A DNA stretch of 64,000 nucleotides from JANWVO01 sp037446555 (GCA_037446555.1 JBBIIK010000016.1:1-64000), one strand, 5' to 3'. Positions 17,995-28,212 are shown, counted from the first letter of the stretch. Notes: generated by a model not told the origin, from the letters alone. Made by a program: numbers and translations.

Positions 17995-19323
17995 ATGGCA
18001 GAACTGGATTCGCTGAAGTTCGAGATTCAGGACGAGCAGCTCGGCGGCACGCGCATCAAGGTGGTGGGCGTGGGCGGCGGCGGCTCGAACGCGGTCAGCC
18101 GGATGATCGATGCCGGCGTGCGCGGTGTTGAGTTCTTCGTGATGAACACCGACGCGCAGGCGCTGCGCTCGTCGCCGGTGCCGAACAAGATCGCGCTGGG
18201 CGCGCGCATCACGCACGGGCTGGGCGCCGGTTCGGATCCGGAAATCGGCCGCCAGGCGGCGCTGGAGGACACCGAGCGGATCCTGGATGTGCTGGAGGGC
18301 GCCGACATGGTGTTCATCGCCGCGGGACTCGGCGGCGGCACGGGCACGGGCGCGGCGCCGGTGGTGGCGGCACTGGCCAAACAACTGGAGGCGCTCACCG
18401 TCGCGGTGGTCACCCGGCCGTTCGCGTTCGAAGGGCCGCGGCGCATGAAGCAGGCCGAGCGCGGGCTGGCCGAGCTGCACGCCACGGTGGATTGCGTCAT
18501 CTCGATTCCCAACGACCGGCTGATCGAGCTGGTGCCGCCGGGCACTTCTTTCTTTGAAGCGTTCCGGCTGGCGGACGACGTGCTGCGGCAGGGCGTGCAG
18601 GGCATTAGCGACATCATCACGACACCTGGCCTGATCAACCGCGACTTCGCCGACGTGCGGGCCATCATGCTGGGCATGGGCTTCGCCATCATGGGGACGG
18701 CATCAGCGCGCGGGCCGCAGGCGGCCGTGGAGGCCGCGCGCGGCGCCATCGCCTGTCCGCTGCTGGAGGAAGGCGGCCTGCAGGGCGCGCGCGCTATCCT
18801 GCTCAACATCACTGCCCCGCCGTCGCTGAGCCTGCACGAGATGCACGAGGCCTGCAAGCTGATCCGCGAGGCCACGGGCAACCCGGATGTGCAGATCAAC
18901 TTCGGTTTGGTGCCGGACGCGTCGCTCGACGACGAGGTGCGCATCACCGTGATCGCCACCGGTTTCCAGCGGGAGGGGCTGCCGCAGGTGGAGCGTACGC
19001 AAGTGCCGGTGCTGCGACGCGCGGCTGCCGCGACCGAGGCCGAAGCGCCGTCTGCGCCGCTGATTGTGGAATCGCCCTCTCCCGCGCCGGCTGCGGCGGC
19101 GCGCCGGTTCGAACCCGAACCGGAGCCCGAGTTTGTCGCCGGGCCGGAACCCCTGGACGAGACGGTCTTCGATCTCGAACCGGCGCCGGAAGAAACGGCG
19201 CCCGTGGCGGGGCCGCCGCCTCAGGCCGCTCCGCCGGCCGCAGGCCCGCCCGACGAGATTCTGCCCTTTGACGACATCGAGACCCCTCCGGTCCTGCGCC
19301 GCGAGAGAAAATTGTTTTCGTAG
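17995..19323 (+). CDS. ftsZ: Cell division GTPase FtsZ
   Basis: FtsZ polymerises into the Z ring. GTP-binding signatures include GGGGSNAVSRMI near residue 25 and GGGTGTG starting at 113. The catalytic T7 loop is LINRDFADVRAIM. After residue about 330 a long Pro/Ala/Glu linker leads to a conserved C-terminal peptide (DDIETPPVLRRERKLF) that would bind FtsA. The 442-residue length reflects the long linker. ATG 17995 sits 42 bases after ftsA. The murA start codon follows the stop codon directly. Confidence 0.97.
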   Translation: MAELDSLKFEIQDEQLGGTRIKVVGVGGGGSNAVSRMIDAGVRGVEFFVMNTDAQALRSSPVPNKIALGARITHGLGAGSDPEIGRQAALEDTERILDVLEGADMVFIAAGLGGGTGTGAAPVVAALAKQLEALTVAVVTRPFAFEGPRRMKQAERGLAELHATVDCVISIPNDRLIELVPPGTSFFEAFRLADDVLRQGVQGISDIITTPGLINRDFADVRAIMLGMGFAIMGTASARGPQAAVEAARGAIACPLLEEGGLQGARAILLNITAPPSLSLHEMHEACKLIREATGNPDVQINFGLVPDASLDDEVRITVIATGFQREGLPQVERTQVPVLRRAAAATEAEAPSAPLIVESPSPAPAAAARRFEPEPEPEFVAGPEPLDETVFDLEPAPEETAPVAGPPPQAAPPAAGPPDEILPFDDIETPPVLRRERKLFS

Positions 19324-20652
19324 ATGAGCGTTCCGGGAGCCGCGCTAAAAGCCGATCCGATGATTCTTCGCGGCGGCAAGCCGCTGGCGGGCGAGGTGTC
19401 GTTGCGCGGGGCGAAGAACGCCCTGCCAAAAATCATGGTGGCCGCTCTGCTGACCGACGAGAAATGCGTGCTGCGCAATGTCGCCCGCATCCTCGACGTC
19501 AGCATCACGGCAGAGCTGATCCACGCCCTCGGCGGTGAGGTCAGCGAGCCCGAGCCCGGGACGCTCGAGATCTGCGCCGCCAATCTGCGCCCCATGGAGC
19601 GCACCGTACTGCGCGAGTTCTCCGGCAAGAGCCGCATCCCGATCCTGACTTGCGGCCCGCTGCTGGCGCGTTTCGGAACGGCGCCCGTGCCGTCGCTGGG
19701 GGGCTGCCGCATCGGGTCGAGGCCCGTGGACTTCCACCTTCGGGCGCTGCAGGATCTCGGCGCCGTGCTCCACGACGAAACTCACGACGCGCACCTGACG
19801 GCGGCGCGGCTCCAGGGCAACAAGATCCGGCTCGACTATCCCAGCGTCGGCGCCACCGAGCAGGTCATCCTCGCCGCGGTCCTCGCCGACGGAGTGACCG
19901 AGCTTTCCAACGCCGCCGTCGAGCCCGAGATCATGGACCTGATCATGGTGCTCCAGAAGATGGGCGCCATCATCAGCGTCGACGTCGACCGCGTGATCAA
20001 GATCATCGGCGTGCGGCAGCTGCGCGGCTACGACCACGAGGCCATTCCCGACCGGCTGGAAGCCGCCAGCTGGGCTTGCGCCGCCGTGGCCACGAACGGG
20101 CGCATCTTTGTGCGCCATGCGCAGCAGGCCCCCATGATGACGTTCCTCAACCGGCTGCGCCAGATCGGCGGCGACTTCCGCGTGGCCGCCGATGGAATCG
20201 AGTTCTGGCGCGCCGGCCAGCGGCTGCGCTCCACCGCCGTCGAGACGGACGTCTACCCAGGCTTCTCCACAGACTACCAGCAGCCCTTCGTTATCGCGCT
20301 TACACAGGCCGAGGGCGTCTCCATCGTGCATGAAACCGTCTACGAGGACCGGTTCGGCTACGTGGAGGCGCTGCGCCGGATGGGCGCGCAAATCCAGCTC
20401 TACCGCGAATGCCTGGGCGGGCTGCGCTGCCGCTTCGGGCAGCGCAACTACCGCCATTCGGCCGTGATCGTGGGCCCCACGCCTCTGCGTGGCGCCGACA
20501 TCGAGATCCCGGACTTGCGCGCCGGTTTCAGCTACGTCATCGCCGCGCTCGCCGCCGAGGGGGAGTCCCGGCTGTCAAACACCGGCCTGATCGAGCGCGG
20601 TTACGAGAACCTGAACGGCAAGCTCCGCGCCCTCGGCGCGGAACTCCTTTGA
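19324..20652 (+). CDS. murA: UDP-GlcNAc 1-carboxyvinyltransferase
   Basis: MurA transfers enolpyruvate from PEP to UDP-GlcNAc, the first committed step of peptidoglycan synthesis. LRGAKNALPKIMVAALL carries the conserved Lys-Asn. The fosfomycin-target cysteine is Cys128 in LGGCRIGSRPVDFHL, so the enzyme is predicted to be sensitive. EPEIMDLIMVLQKMGA and TDYQQPFVIAL are further family blocks. At 442 residues the length is normal. It starts immediately after the ftsZ stop, an uncommon place for murA, and seems to close the dcw operon. Confidence 0.94.
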   Translation: MSVPGAALKADPMILRGGKPLAGEVSLRGAKNALPKIMVAALLTDEKCVLRNVARILDVSITAELIHALGGEVSEPEPGTLEICAANLRPMERTVLREFSGKSRIPILTCGPLLARFGTAPVPSLGGCRIGSRPVDFHLRALQDLGAVLHDETHDAHLTAARLQGNKIRLDYPSVGATEQVILAAVLADGVTELSNAAVEPEIMDLIMVLQKMGAIISVDVDRVIKIIGVRQLRGYDHEAIPDRLEAASWACAAVATNGRIFVRHAQQAPMMTFLNRLRQIGGDFRVAADGIEFWRAGQRLRSTAVETDVYPGFSTDYQQPFVIALTQAEGVSIVHETVYEDRFGYVEALRRMGAQIQLYRECLGGLRCRFGQRNYRHSAVIVGPTPLRGADIEIPDLRAGFSYVIAALAAEGESRLSNTGLIERGYENLNGKLRALGAELL

Positions 20653-20683
20653 GCCGTCTCCGCGACAGGCAACCCGCCACGCC

Positions 20684-21259
20684 TCAGGCCACTCTTTCTC
20701 GCGGGAACCGCCTCCGCGGCGCCTCCGGCCTTGACGGCAGCCCCGGTTCCTCATCGATGTTGCGCCACGGATTCTCGGTTCGCCCGTGGAAGTACTCGTC
20801 GATCGGGTAAAGCGAGTACGGCTGGAGTTCGCGAAAGACCTTGCCCAGCTTGGCCTCGATCCGGTACACCATGTGGAAAAACTGCCCGCGGTCGATTTTC
20901 AGTTTGTGCACGCACAGGCGGGAGTCGGCGCCGAGCAGGAAGTGGTAACGAAACAAATCCCACTCTTCCGGCGTCAGGTGGCGGCGGCTGACGAGGTAGA
21001 AGTCTGCGATGTATTCTTCATTTTTCATGCCCCAGGTAATCCGCCGGCTGCCGCGCGGCGAATATTCGAGGCTCACCCGGCTGAATCTCTTTTCCTGCTC
21101 CACACATTTCCGGAACCGCGCGTAGCAAGCGCGGAAAATGCTGCGAAACACGCAGGCGCAGGGCACCATCCGGCCGCGGGCCTCCCGGAGGCCGAGTCCG
21201 CGGCAGTGCACACATTTCATCGAGGCCAGGCCGATTGTTTCGGAACGGGTCCACTCCAT
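20684..21259 (-). CDS. Zinc-ribbon/HTH-like protein of unknown function
   Basis: I do not recognise this 191-residue protein. The N-terminus has a cysteine knuckle (CVHC at 16-19, CAC at 34-36, further Cys at about 45 and 52) that could bind zinc. The centre, LTPEEWDLFRYHFLLGAD followed by HKLKIDRGQFFHMVYRIEAKLG, looks like a helix-turn-helix of the sigma region 4 type, and the C-terminus is Pro/Arg-rich. It could be a small DNA-binding regulator. It diverges from the XRE regulator, with 269 bases between the start codons. ATG 21259 lacks a strong ribosome site. Confidence 0.6.
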   Translation of the reverse strand: MEWTRSETIGLASMKCVHCRGLGLREARGRMVPCACVFRSIFRACYARFRKCVEQEKRFSRVSLEYSPRGSRRITWGMKNEEYIADFYLVSRRHLTPEEWDLFRYHFLLGADSRLCVHKLKIDRGQFFHMVYRIEAKLGKVFRELQPYSLYPIDEYFHGRTENPWRNIDEEPGLPSRPEAPRRRFPRERVA

Positions 21260-21484
21260 GTTGGTTCAATCCTCTTCTGATTCGGGCCTCCGGCCTCACC
21301 CCGGACGCCCGGAATTCCTGCCTCTCATCTTCCCCTTGCCGTGCAGATCGTCAACAAATTCCCTGCGCATGCTGGCAGTTCTCCGGCCGCTTCATTTCTG
21401 TGTGCCCATAAGTCATTGAAATAACACATGATAACCTGTAAGCGCAGTTGCGTTAAATATCTTTCATTGTAGCTCCTGAACTTG

Positions 21485-21505
21485 AGTACTAGGTGTACTA
21501 GTACT
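21485..21505. promoter_or_regulatory. Palindromic operator before the XRE regulator gene
   Basis: AGTACTAG (21485-21492) and CTAGTACT (21498-21505) form a perfect 8-bp inverted repeat around GTGTA. TACTAT at 21502-21507 could be the -10 element, so the palindrome would overlap the core promoter. AAGGAG and the GTG start follow within 30 bases. This is the expected layout of an autoregulatory operator for the adjacent HTH protein. The surrounding 21360-21520 is clearly AT-richer than the genome. Confidence 0.6.
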
Positions 21506-21528
21506 ATCCTATTTCAAGGAGAAATCAC

Positions 21529-22281
21529 GTGCGCCCCGCTCCAGGGCCCGGATTTGAGCGGCTGCTTCAGCGCCTGGTGCGCCGCCTCGGGTTGCTGTTG
21601 AGCAACGGCGAATACACCGAGCGCGGACTGGCGCGTTTGACCGGAATTTCCCAGCCTCATCTGCACCATATTCTGGCCGGGAAGCGGACGCTGACACCGC
21701 ATGTGGCGGATTCGATTCTCGCCAATCTGGGCTGGGCGGCTGGGGAATTGTTCACGGAAGAGGAAGTGGATCAGGTTCTGCTGGCAAGGCGGATCGGGAA
21801 GGAGAACCGCCGCAGGATTCCGGTGATTTCGGGCAAAATCGGGCCTGGTTCGCCGTGGCCGGATACGGGCAAGGTGGAGGAATGGCTGGCAGTCCGTTCC
21901 ATTCCCTGGCAGGGAGTACGAAGGTTGTTTCTGGCTGGGCTGGAACCGGATCCACTGCTGCCATTCGCCCAGCGCGCGGGGGAATTCGCGCTGGTGGCCG
22001 AGGACGAGGAGTTGCGGCTGTACGTCTCCGAGGGGTGCTGGCACGTCTTGCGGTGGGGCGGCGCGGGGTTGGTGCGCCGGATCCGGATGGAAATGGGCTG
22101 CCTCTGGATTCTTGGACAAGGCTCGCTGAACGAACCTGCGGGCCCGCAGGTCATCCCGCTGGAGGGGCAATCGCTGCTGTCGGTGATCCGGGGCCGTCTG
22201 TTATGGGCTGGGCCCGATCCGCGGAAAGTCGATCCTTTCACTCACTCCGGCAGCGGGTTCCCCATCACCACGGCCTCGTAG
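21529..22281 (+). CDS. XRE-family regulator with C-terminal LexA-like region
   Basis: The N-terminal 70 residues form a lambda-repressor-type helix-turn-helix (GLARLTGISQPHLHHILAGKRTLTPHVADSIL). The C-terminal half (from PVISGKIGPGS) has the rhythm of an S24/LexA-type beta domain but I do not see the Ser-Lys dyad, so self-cleavage is unlikely. GTG 21529 is preceded by AAGGAG. An operator lies just upstream, suggesting autoregulation. The last 40 bases overlap the convergent glycosyltransferase gene. What it controls besides itself is unknown; the divergent zinc-ribbon gene is the natural candidate. Confidence 0.72.
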   Translation: MRPAPGPGFERLLQRLVRRLGLLLSNGEYTERGLARLTGISQPHLHHILAGKRTLTPHVADSILANLGWAAGELFTEEEVDQVLLARRIGKENRRRIPVISGKIGPGSPWPDTGKVEEWLAVRSIPWQGVRRLFLAGLEPDPLLPFAQRAGEFALVAEDEELRLYVSEGCWHVLRWGGAGLVRRIRMEMGCLWILGQGSLNEPAGPQVIPLEGQSLLSVIRGRLLWAGPDPRKVDPFTHSGSGFPITTAS

Positions 22282-23420
22282 ATCGCCAGCACGCGGGCGG
22301 CGGTGGTTTCCCAGCGGAATTCGCGGCAGCGGCGCGCGCCGCGTTCGATGAGCTGGCGGCGCCGTTCCTCGTTGAGCAGCACTTCGAGGATGCCGCGGGA
22401 GATGTCGAAGACGTTGTCCGGACTCACCATCTCGGCGGCGTCGCCCACGGCTTCCGGCAGGGAGGTGGCAGAGGAACAGACCACCGGAGTGCCGCAGGCC
22501 ATCGCTTCGAGCGGGGGAAGCCCGAAACCTTCGTACAGCGAGGGGAACACGAAAGCCGCGGCGGACTCGTAGAAGATGCGCAGGGTATCGGCCGGCACGA
22601 ATCCGAGGAAGCGCACATAGGGTTCGACGCGGGACTGGATGACGGCCTGGCGAACGGCCGGGTACTTCGAGATTTCGTCGCCGATGATAATGAGCCGGAG
22701 GTCCTTCCACCGCGGTTCGTTCTGGAGCTTGCCGCGAACCAGGGCGAAGGCTTCCACCAGGCGCGGTATATTTTTCTGGGGGCGGATGGTGCCGGCGTAG
22801 AGCAGGTAAGGGTAGTGCACCTGGTAGCGCTCCAGCTCGCGGCGCCGTTCGTGTTCGCGCGCTTCGGGCCCGGCGGCGCGCGCCCAGCGCGGGGGGCGGG
22901 GATCGAGGAAGCTGGGATCGACGGCGCCGTAGATGCGGCGGATCTTTTCCGCCGGAACCCCGACCAGCGAGACGAGGTCGTTGCGGGTCCACTCGCTGAC
23001 GGCGATCACGCAGGCCGCCTCCACAAGCGAACGCCGCAACAGCGATTGCTGGAGGGCGCCCTGCCATCCGGCGGCCTTTTCGATCACGAGGCTCGAGATG
23101 TCGTGGACGGTGACGATGTACGGGCGGGGCAGAAAGAGAGGCACGCGCGCCAGCGGGATGTGGACCGCAGAGGGAAGGTGCTTCCGGGCGAAAAGTGAGA
23201 ACAGCACGCGGTCGCGCGGCTCGGTGTCCGGCCTCTCGTAGGGAAGGAAGTGAAAGTTGGGCGGCAGGTTCGCGAGTTCTCCCTGGTCGGACGGCCGGAC
23301 GGCGAGCAGGAACTCATGGGGTGCTCCGATTGCGGAAAGACCGCGCACAATGTTGCGGATATAGGTGCCGTAGCCGAAATCGCGCACGTGGCGGGCGTCG
23401 ATCAGGATCCGCAAAGGCAC
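22242..23420 (-). CDS. Glycosyltransferase family 4
   Basis: This retaining GT-B glycosyltransferase of 392 residues shows the GT4 hallmarks: an N-terminal Rossmann domain (ILIDARHVRDFGYGTYIRNIV), the domain-joining YLLYAGTIRPQKNIPRLVEAF, and the donor-binding EGFGLPPLEAMACGTPVV with its E-x7-E motif. Such enzymes build cell-surface or storage glycans from NDP-sugars or similar donors; the substrate cannot be assigned. The start is GTG 23420 after GGGGAG. It is 15 bases downstream of glyA and probably co-transcribed with rpiB and glyA. Confidence 0.87.
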   Translation of the reverse strand: MPLRILIDARHVRDFGYGTYIRNIVRGLSAIGAPHEFLLAVRPSDQGELANLPPNFHFLPYERPDTEPRDRVLFSLFARKHLPSAVHIPLARVPLFLPRPYIVTVHDISSLVIEKAAGWQGALQQSLLRRSLVEAACVIAVSEWTRNDLVSLVGVPAEKIRRIYGAVDPSFLDPRPPRWARAAGPEAREHERRRELERYQVHYPYLLYAGTIRPQKNIPRLVEAFALVRGKLQNEPRWKDLRLIIIGDEISKYPAVRQAVIQSRVEPYVRFLGFVPADTLRIFYESAAAFVFPSLYEGFGLPPLEAMACGTPVVCSSATSLPEAVGDAAEMVSPDNVFDISRGILEVLLNEERRRQLIERGARRCREFRWETTAARVLAIYEAVVMGNPLPE

Positions 23421-23435
23421 CTGGACTCCCCGTGG

Positions 23436-24712
<1,277 letters not shown>

Positions 24713-24716
<4 letters not shown>

Positions 24717-25162
24717 CCGTTGCAACCCTCCTCGCCCGCGTCCATTTTGCGGACGCGCCGCTCGTGCCGCCCGCCGTCGAATGGTGTTTCCAGGAAGATC
24801 CTGACCCGCTCGCGCGCCTGCGCCGGGCTGGTGTATTTGGCGCCGAGGGCCAGGATGTTGGCGGCGTTGTGGCGCCGTGTCAGTTCTACGGCGTCGGAGT
24901 TGAAGCCCAGAGCGGCGCGCACGCCGCGCGTGCGGTTGGCGGCGATCGACATGCCCACGCCGGTGGAACAGACCAGGATGCCGCGTTCGCACCGCCCTTC
25001 GGCGACCGCGCGGGCCACCTGCTGCGCGTAGTCGGGATAATCAGTGGATTCGGCGGAGTGCGTGCCGAAGTCCGTGACCTCGTGTCCTGCCAATGCCAGT
25101 TCGCGGCGCAGAATCTCTTTCAGGGAAAAACCGGCGTGATCCGCACCAAGCGCGATCTTCAT
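24713..25162 (-). CDS. rpiB: Ribose-5-phosphate isomerase B
   Basis: RpiB interconverts ribose 5-phosphate and ribulose 5-phosphate in the pentose phosphate pathway. At 149 residues the length is typical. GADHAGFSLKE at the N-terminus, the catalytic-cysteine loop VCSTGVGMSIAANR and RRHNAANILALG match the LacAB/RpiB fold. Its stop overlaps the glyA start (ATGA), so the two are coupled. Confidence 0.95.
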
Positions 25163-25197
25163 GGGGGGAAGCTATGAGTTTAGCACGCGGCCGCGCT

Positions 25198-25614
25198 TCA
25201 CTCCCCGCCCGGCGCGTGCTCGCCGCGGTTTTGCACGTATTCCACCGGATCGAAGGGCTTCACCGCCTTGCCGTGAATGGCGTCGACGGCATCCTGTTCG
25301 GACGAAAAGAGGTGGAATACACCGCTGAGCTTGGTGAGTAGCATCAGGTCCACCACGCGGTCGGTGAGGTTGAACATGGCCAGCATACCCCCGGCGTCGC
25401 GCGCCACTTTGTGAGCCACGACGAGGAATCCCATCCCGCTTGAGTCGATGTACTCGGTTCCCTTCAGGTCCAGCGCCAGGCGAGTCTGGCCGCCCTTGAT
25501 CGCGGCATCGATCCTGCGGCGGAACTCCTCCACTGCGTCGCCGATGGCAAGCCGCCCGTCGAGGGCAAGCAGAAGCACGTCGCCGTTTTTCCGTTCAGTC
25601 ACTCGCAGGCTCAT
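25198..25614 (-). CDS. STAS-domain anti-anti-sigma factor
   Basis: This 138-residue protein is a SpoIIAA/RsbV-type STAS domain. The phosphorylatable serine lies in EYIDSSGMGFLVVAH, after the typical ALDGRLAIGDAVEEF strand-helix. Such proteins are released or blocked by a kinase anti-sigma factor and so switch an alternative sigma factor, often for general stress. No kinase partner is nearby. There is an extra hydrophilic tail of about 25 residues. GGAAG precedes ATG 25614. It lies 35 bases upstream of rpiB. Confidence 0.87.
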   Translation of the reverse strand: MSLRVTERKNGDVLLLALDGRLAIGDAVEEFRRRIDAAIKGGQTRLALDLKGTEYIDSSGMGFLVVAHKVARDAGGMLAMFNLTDRVVDLMLLTKLSGVFHLFSSEQDAVDAIHGKAVKPFDPVEYVQNRGEHAPGGE

Positions 25615-25692
25615 AAGGAACTTCCCACTCTACCCGATGCACGGGACGTGCGCCACTGCGACGGGGCCGCCCGGCTGTGATGAAATCGGAGC

Positions 25693-27696
25693 ATGTCCGG
25701 CGAACTTCCTCCGCCCGCCTCGATTCTCGATTCCGGCAACGCCTCGCTCTGGGACGTCCGCACCAAGGCGCCTGGGCCGCAGGGGCGTCTCCCCTACACG
25801 GAGCAAATGTTGCGCGAGCGGCCCTCGGGCGACCTCTATGGCTGGACGATGAACGCCGCCATGGGCTGGGAACCCGCGCGCATGAGCGCCGATGAGGTGC
25901 TGATCCTGTCCACGCACGGCGGGCTGCGCGCGCCGGACGGGCCGCCCATCGCGCTGGGCTATCACACGGGGCACTGGGAGGTTTCTCTGCAGGTGGAAGC
26001 CGCGGCACGGGAGCTGAAGGAGTTGGGCGCCATGCCCTTCGCTGCTTACTGCTCCGATCCCTGCGACGGGCGTTCGCAGGGCACGCCGGCGATGTTCGAT
26101 TCGCTGCCCTACCGCAACGACGCGGCCACGGTGTTCCGCCGCCTGATCCGCTCGCTTCCGAACCGCGCCGCCGTGCTTGGAGTAGCCACCTGCGACAAGG
26201 GGCTGCCGGCCATGATGATGGCGCTGGCGGCGCAGCGCGGGCTGCCGTGCGTGCTGGTGCCGGGAGGTGTGACGCTGCTTCCGGAGAAGGGCGAGGACAC
26301 CGCCGTCGTGCAGTCCATCGGAGCGCGTTTCGCCCATGGGGAGATTCCCCTGGAGTACGCACAGGAGGTGGGATGCCGCGCGTGCGCCTCTCCGGGCGGC
26401 GGCTGCCAGTTCATGGGCACGGCGGCGACGTCGCAGGTGGTGGCCGAGGCGCTGGGCATGGCGCTGCCGCATTCGGCGCTCTCGCCCTCAGGCCACCCGA
26501 TATGGCTGGACCTGGCCCGCCGGTCGGCGCGCGCCGCGCTGCACCTGAAGGCCGCCGGCATCAGCATGGGCAGCATTCTCACGCCGGAGGCGCTGGAGAA
26601 CGCGATGGTGCTGCACGCCGCCTGCGGCGGCTCGATGAACCTCATCATCCACCAGGCCGCGGTGGCCTTTCATGCGGGGCTGCGCCGGCCCACGGTGGAG
26701 GACTGGATCCGCGTCAACCGCAGCGTGCCGAGGCTGGTGGACGCGCTACCCAACGGCCCGCGCAACTTCGCCACCGTGCAAGTGTTCCTCGCGGGCGGCG
26801 TTCCCGAGGTGATGCTGCATCTGCGCCGCGCCGGGCTGCTCCGCACGCGCGTCTTGACGGCGTCGGGCAGGACGCTGGAGGAGAACCTGGACTGGTGGGA
26901 GACGAGTGAGCGCCGCGCTGCGCTGCGCAGCCGCCTGCGGGAGATGGACGGGATCGACCCGGACGATGTGATTTTCAGTCCGGATCAGGCGCGCGCCCGC
27001 GGCATCACCTCCACGGTGTGCTTCCCGACGGGCAACCTCGCGCCGGAGGGCAGCGTGGTGAAGGCCACATCCATTGATCCTTCCGTGGTGGATGCGGACG
27101 GCGTGTACCGCAAGCGGGGCCCGGCTCGCGTGTTCACCTCGGAGACGGCAGCCATCGCCGCGATCAAGGAAGGCCGCATCCGCGAGGGCGACATCGTGGT
27201 GCTGGCCGGACGCGGGCCGATGGGCTGCGGCATGGAGGAGACCTACCAGCTCACTTCGGCGCTGAAGTATCTTCCGTTCGGCAAGCATGTGGCGCTGATC
27301 ACCGACGCTCGCTTCAGCGGCGTCTCCACCGGCGCCTGCATCGGTCACGTGTCGCCCGAAGCGCTGGCCGGAGGCCCGATTGGCCGCTTGCGGGACGGCG
27401 ACGTCATCGAGATCGTGATCGACCGCAACCGGCTGGAGGGCTCCGTGAACGTGGTGGGCGTGGATCTGAGTGCGCGTGAGCCGCATCCAGGGCTCGCACC
27501 GGACCCGCTGCTGCCCGAGGACACGCGCTTGTGGGCAGCGCTTCAGCAGGCGGGCGGCGGCTCCTGGGGCGGTTGCGTGTACGACGTGGACCGGATCATA
27601 GAACTGCTGGAAGCCGGGCGCCGCGCGCTCGGCGAAGACGCCGGAGGCCTCAATTCACCGCATCGCCCGCCTGCATCTTCCGGTCGAACTCCATAA
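25693..27696 (+). CDS. YjhG/YagF-type D-xylonate dehydratase (IlvD/EDD family)
   Basis: This is an iron-sulfur sugar-acid dehydratase expected to convert D-xylonate to 2-keto-3-deoxy-xylonate in the cytoplasm. The 667-residue length and the N-terminal RPSGDLYGWTMNAAMGW identify the YjhG/YagF subgroup rather than IlvD. IALGYHTGHWE, SDPCDGRSQGTPAMFDSLPYRND, GVATCDKGLPAMM and CRACASPGGGCQFMGTA (cluster cysteines) are present, as are GRGPMGCGMEE and TDARFSGVSTGACIGH near the C-terminus. With the GH28 enzyme it fits use of plant-derived sugars. The 3' end overlaps the convergent gene by 47 bases. Confidence 0.9.
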   Translation: MSGELPPPASILDSGNASLWDVRTKAPGPQGRLPYTEQMLRERPSGDLYGWTMNAAMGWEPARMSADEVLILSTHGGLRAPDGPPIALGYHTGHWEVSLQVEAAARELKELGAMPFAAYCSDPCDGRSQGTPAMFDSLPYRNDAATVFRRLIRSLPNRAAVLGVATCDKGLPAMMMALAAQRGLPCVLVPGGVTLLPEKGEDTAVVQSIGARFAHGEIPLEYAQEVGCRACASPGGGCQFMGTAATSQVVAEALGMALPHSALSPSGHPIWLDLARRSARAALHLKAAGISMGSILTPEALENAMVLHAACGGSMNLIIHQAAVAFHAGLRRPTVEDWIRVNRSVPRLVDALPNGPRNFATVQVFLAGGVPEVMLHLRRAGLLRTRVLTASGRTLEENLDWWETSERRAALRSRLREMDGIDPDDVIFSPDQARARGITSTVCFPTGNLAPEGSVVKATSIDPSVVDADGVYRKRGPARVFTSETAAIAAIKEGRIREGDIVVLAGRGPMGCGMEETYQLTSALKYLPFGKHVALITDARFSGVSTGACIGHVSPEALAGGPIGRLRDGDVIEIVIDRNRLEGSVNVVGVDLSAREPHPGLAPDPLLPEDTRLWAALQQAGGGSWGGCVYDVDRIIELLEAGRRALGEDAGGLNSPHRPPASSGRTP

Positions 27697-28129
27697 AGCA
27701 GCGGCCCCAGTACAGGCTGTCCTTGCGCCCGTACCGGCTGCAAAGCAGGTAGAGCCGCCCCAGCAGTTCGGTGGATTCTGGAGTCTCCAGGCCCGCAAAT
27801 TCCTGCGCGCCCTTGCCCGGCTGCGGCTCTTCGTCCTCGTCGAGCAGCCAGTAGGTGTCCAGCAACTCGAAGACGTGGGCCTGCGCCTCCAAGGCAGGGT
27901 CGTTCTGCCCGGCTTCCTCCAGCGCCAGAGCCACCTTTACCCAGGTGAGAATGCACAGCAGCGCCAGCGTGCGCACGTCCTCTTCCTCGACGGGGAACCC
28001 GTCCACGATCTCGAAGACGCGGCCGAAGGCGTCATTGGCAGTGCCGGCATCCCCCGCGGCCAGGGCCTGATCGCAGCGGATCCAGCATTGGCGGATCTCC
28101 TCCGCGCAATCGCGCATGGCATTGGTCAT
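27650..28129 (-). CDS. Conserved-looking acidic protein of unknown function
   Basis: I do not recognise this 159-residue protein. It is acidic and predicted all-helical, with no signal peptide or membrane segment. Helices such as ALAAGDAGTANDAFGRVFEIVDGF and TLALLCILTWVKVALALEEAGQND suggest a tetratricopeptide-like helical scaffold, and ESTELLGRLYLLCSRYGRKDSLYWGRCF adds two cysteines near the end. ATG 28129 is supported by codon use. It converges on and overlaps the xylonate dehydratase gene, and diverges from the S46 peptidase. Confidence 0.65.
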   Translation of the reverse strand: MTNAMRDCAEEIRQCWIRCDQALAAGDAGTANDAFGRVFEIVDGFPVEEEDVRTLALLCILTWVKVALALEEAGQNDPALEAQAHVFELLDTYWLLDEDEEPQPGKGAQEFAGLETPESTELLGRLYLLCSRYGRKDSLYWGRCFMEFDRKMQAGDAVN

Positions 28130-28212
28130 CTATCCCTGCCCCTCCTTCGGGGTGCCTTCACTATATGCTGAAAACACGCCGGTGTACAATCCCGGCGGCA
28201 AGGAGCCTGCTG

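Noticed and set aside
14022..18480. Very long minus-strand open frames (over 850 codons) opposite murG to ftsA
   Set aside because: They are antisense shadows created by strong GC3 bias; composition is Arg/Ala/His-rich with no domain, and the plus-strand genes are unmistakable.
24717..24992. Longer glyA start
   Set aside because: The extra residues are an out-of-frame reading of rpiB; ATG 24716 has a ribosome site and coupling to rpiB.
28138..28152. CCCC-TCCTTC-GGGG hairpin as a terminator
   Set aside because: The stem is only four base pairs and no T-run follows on either strand.
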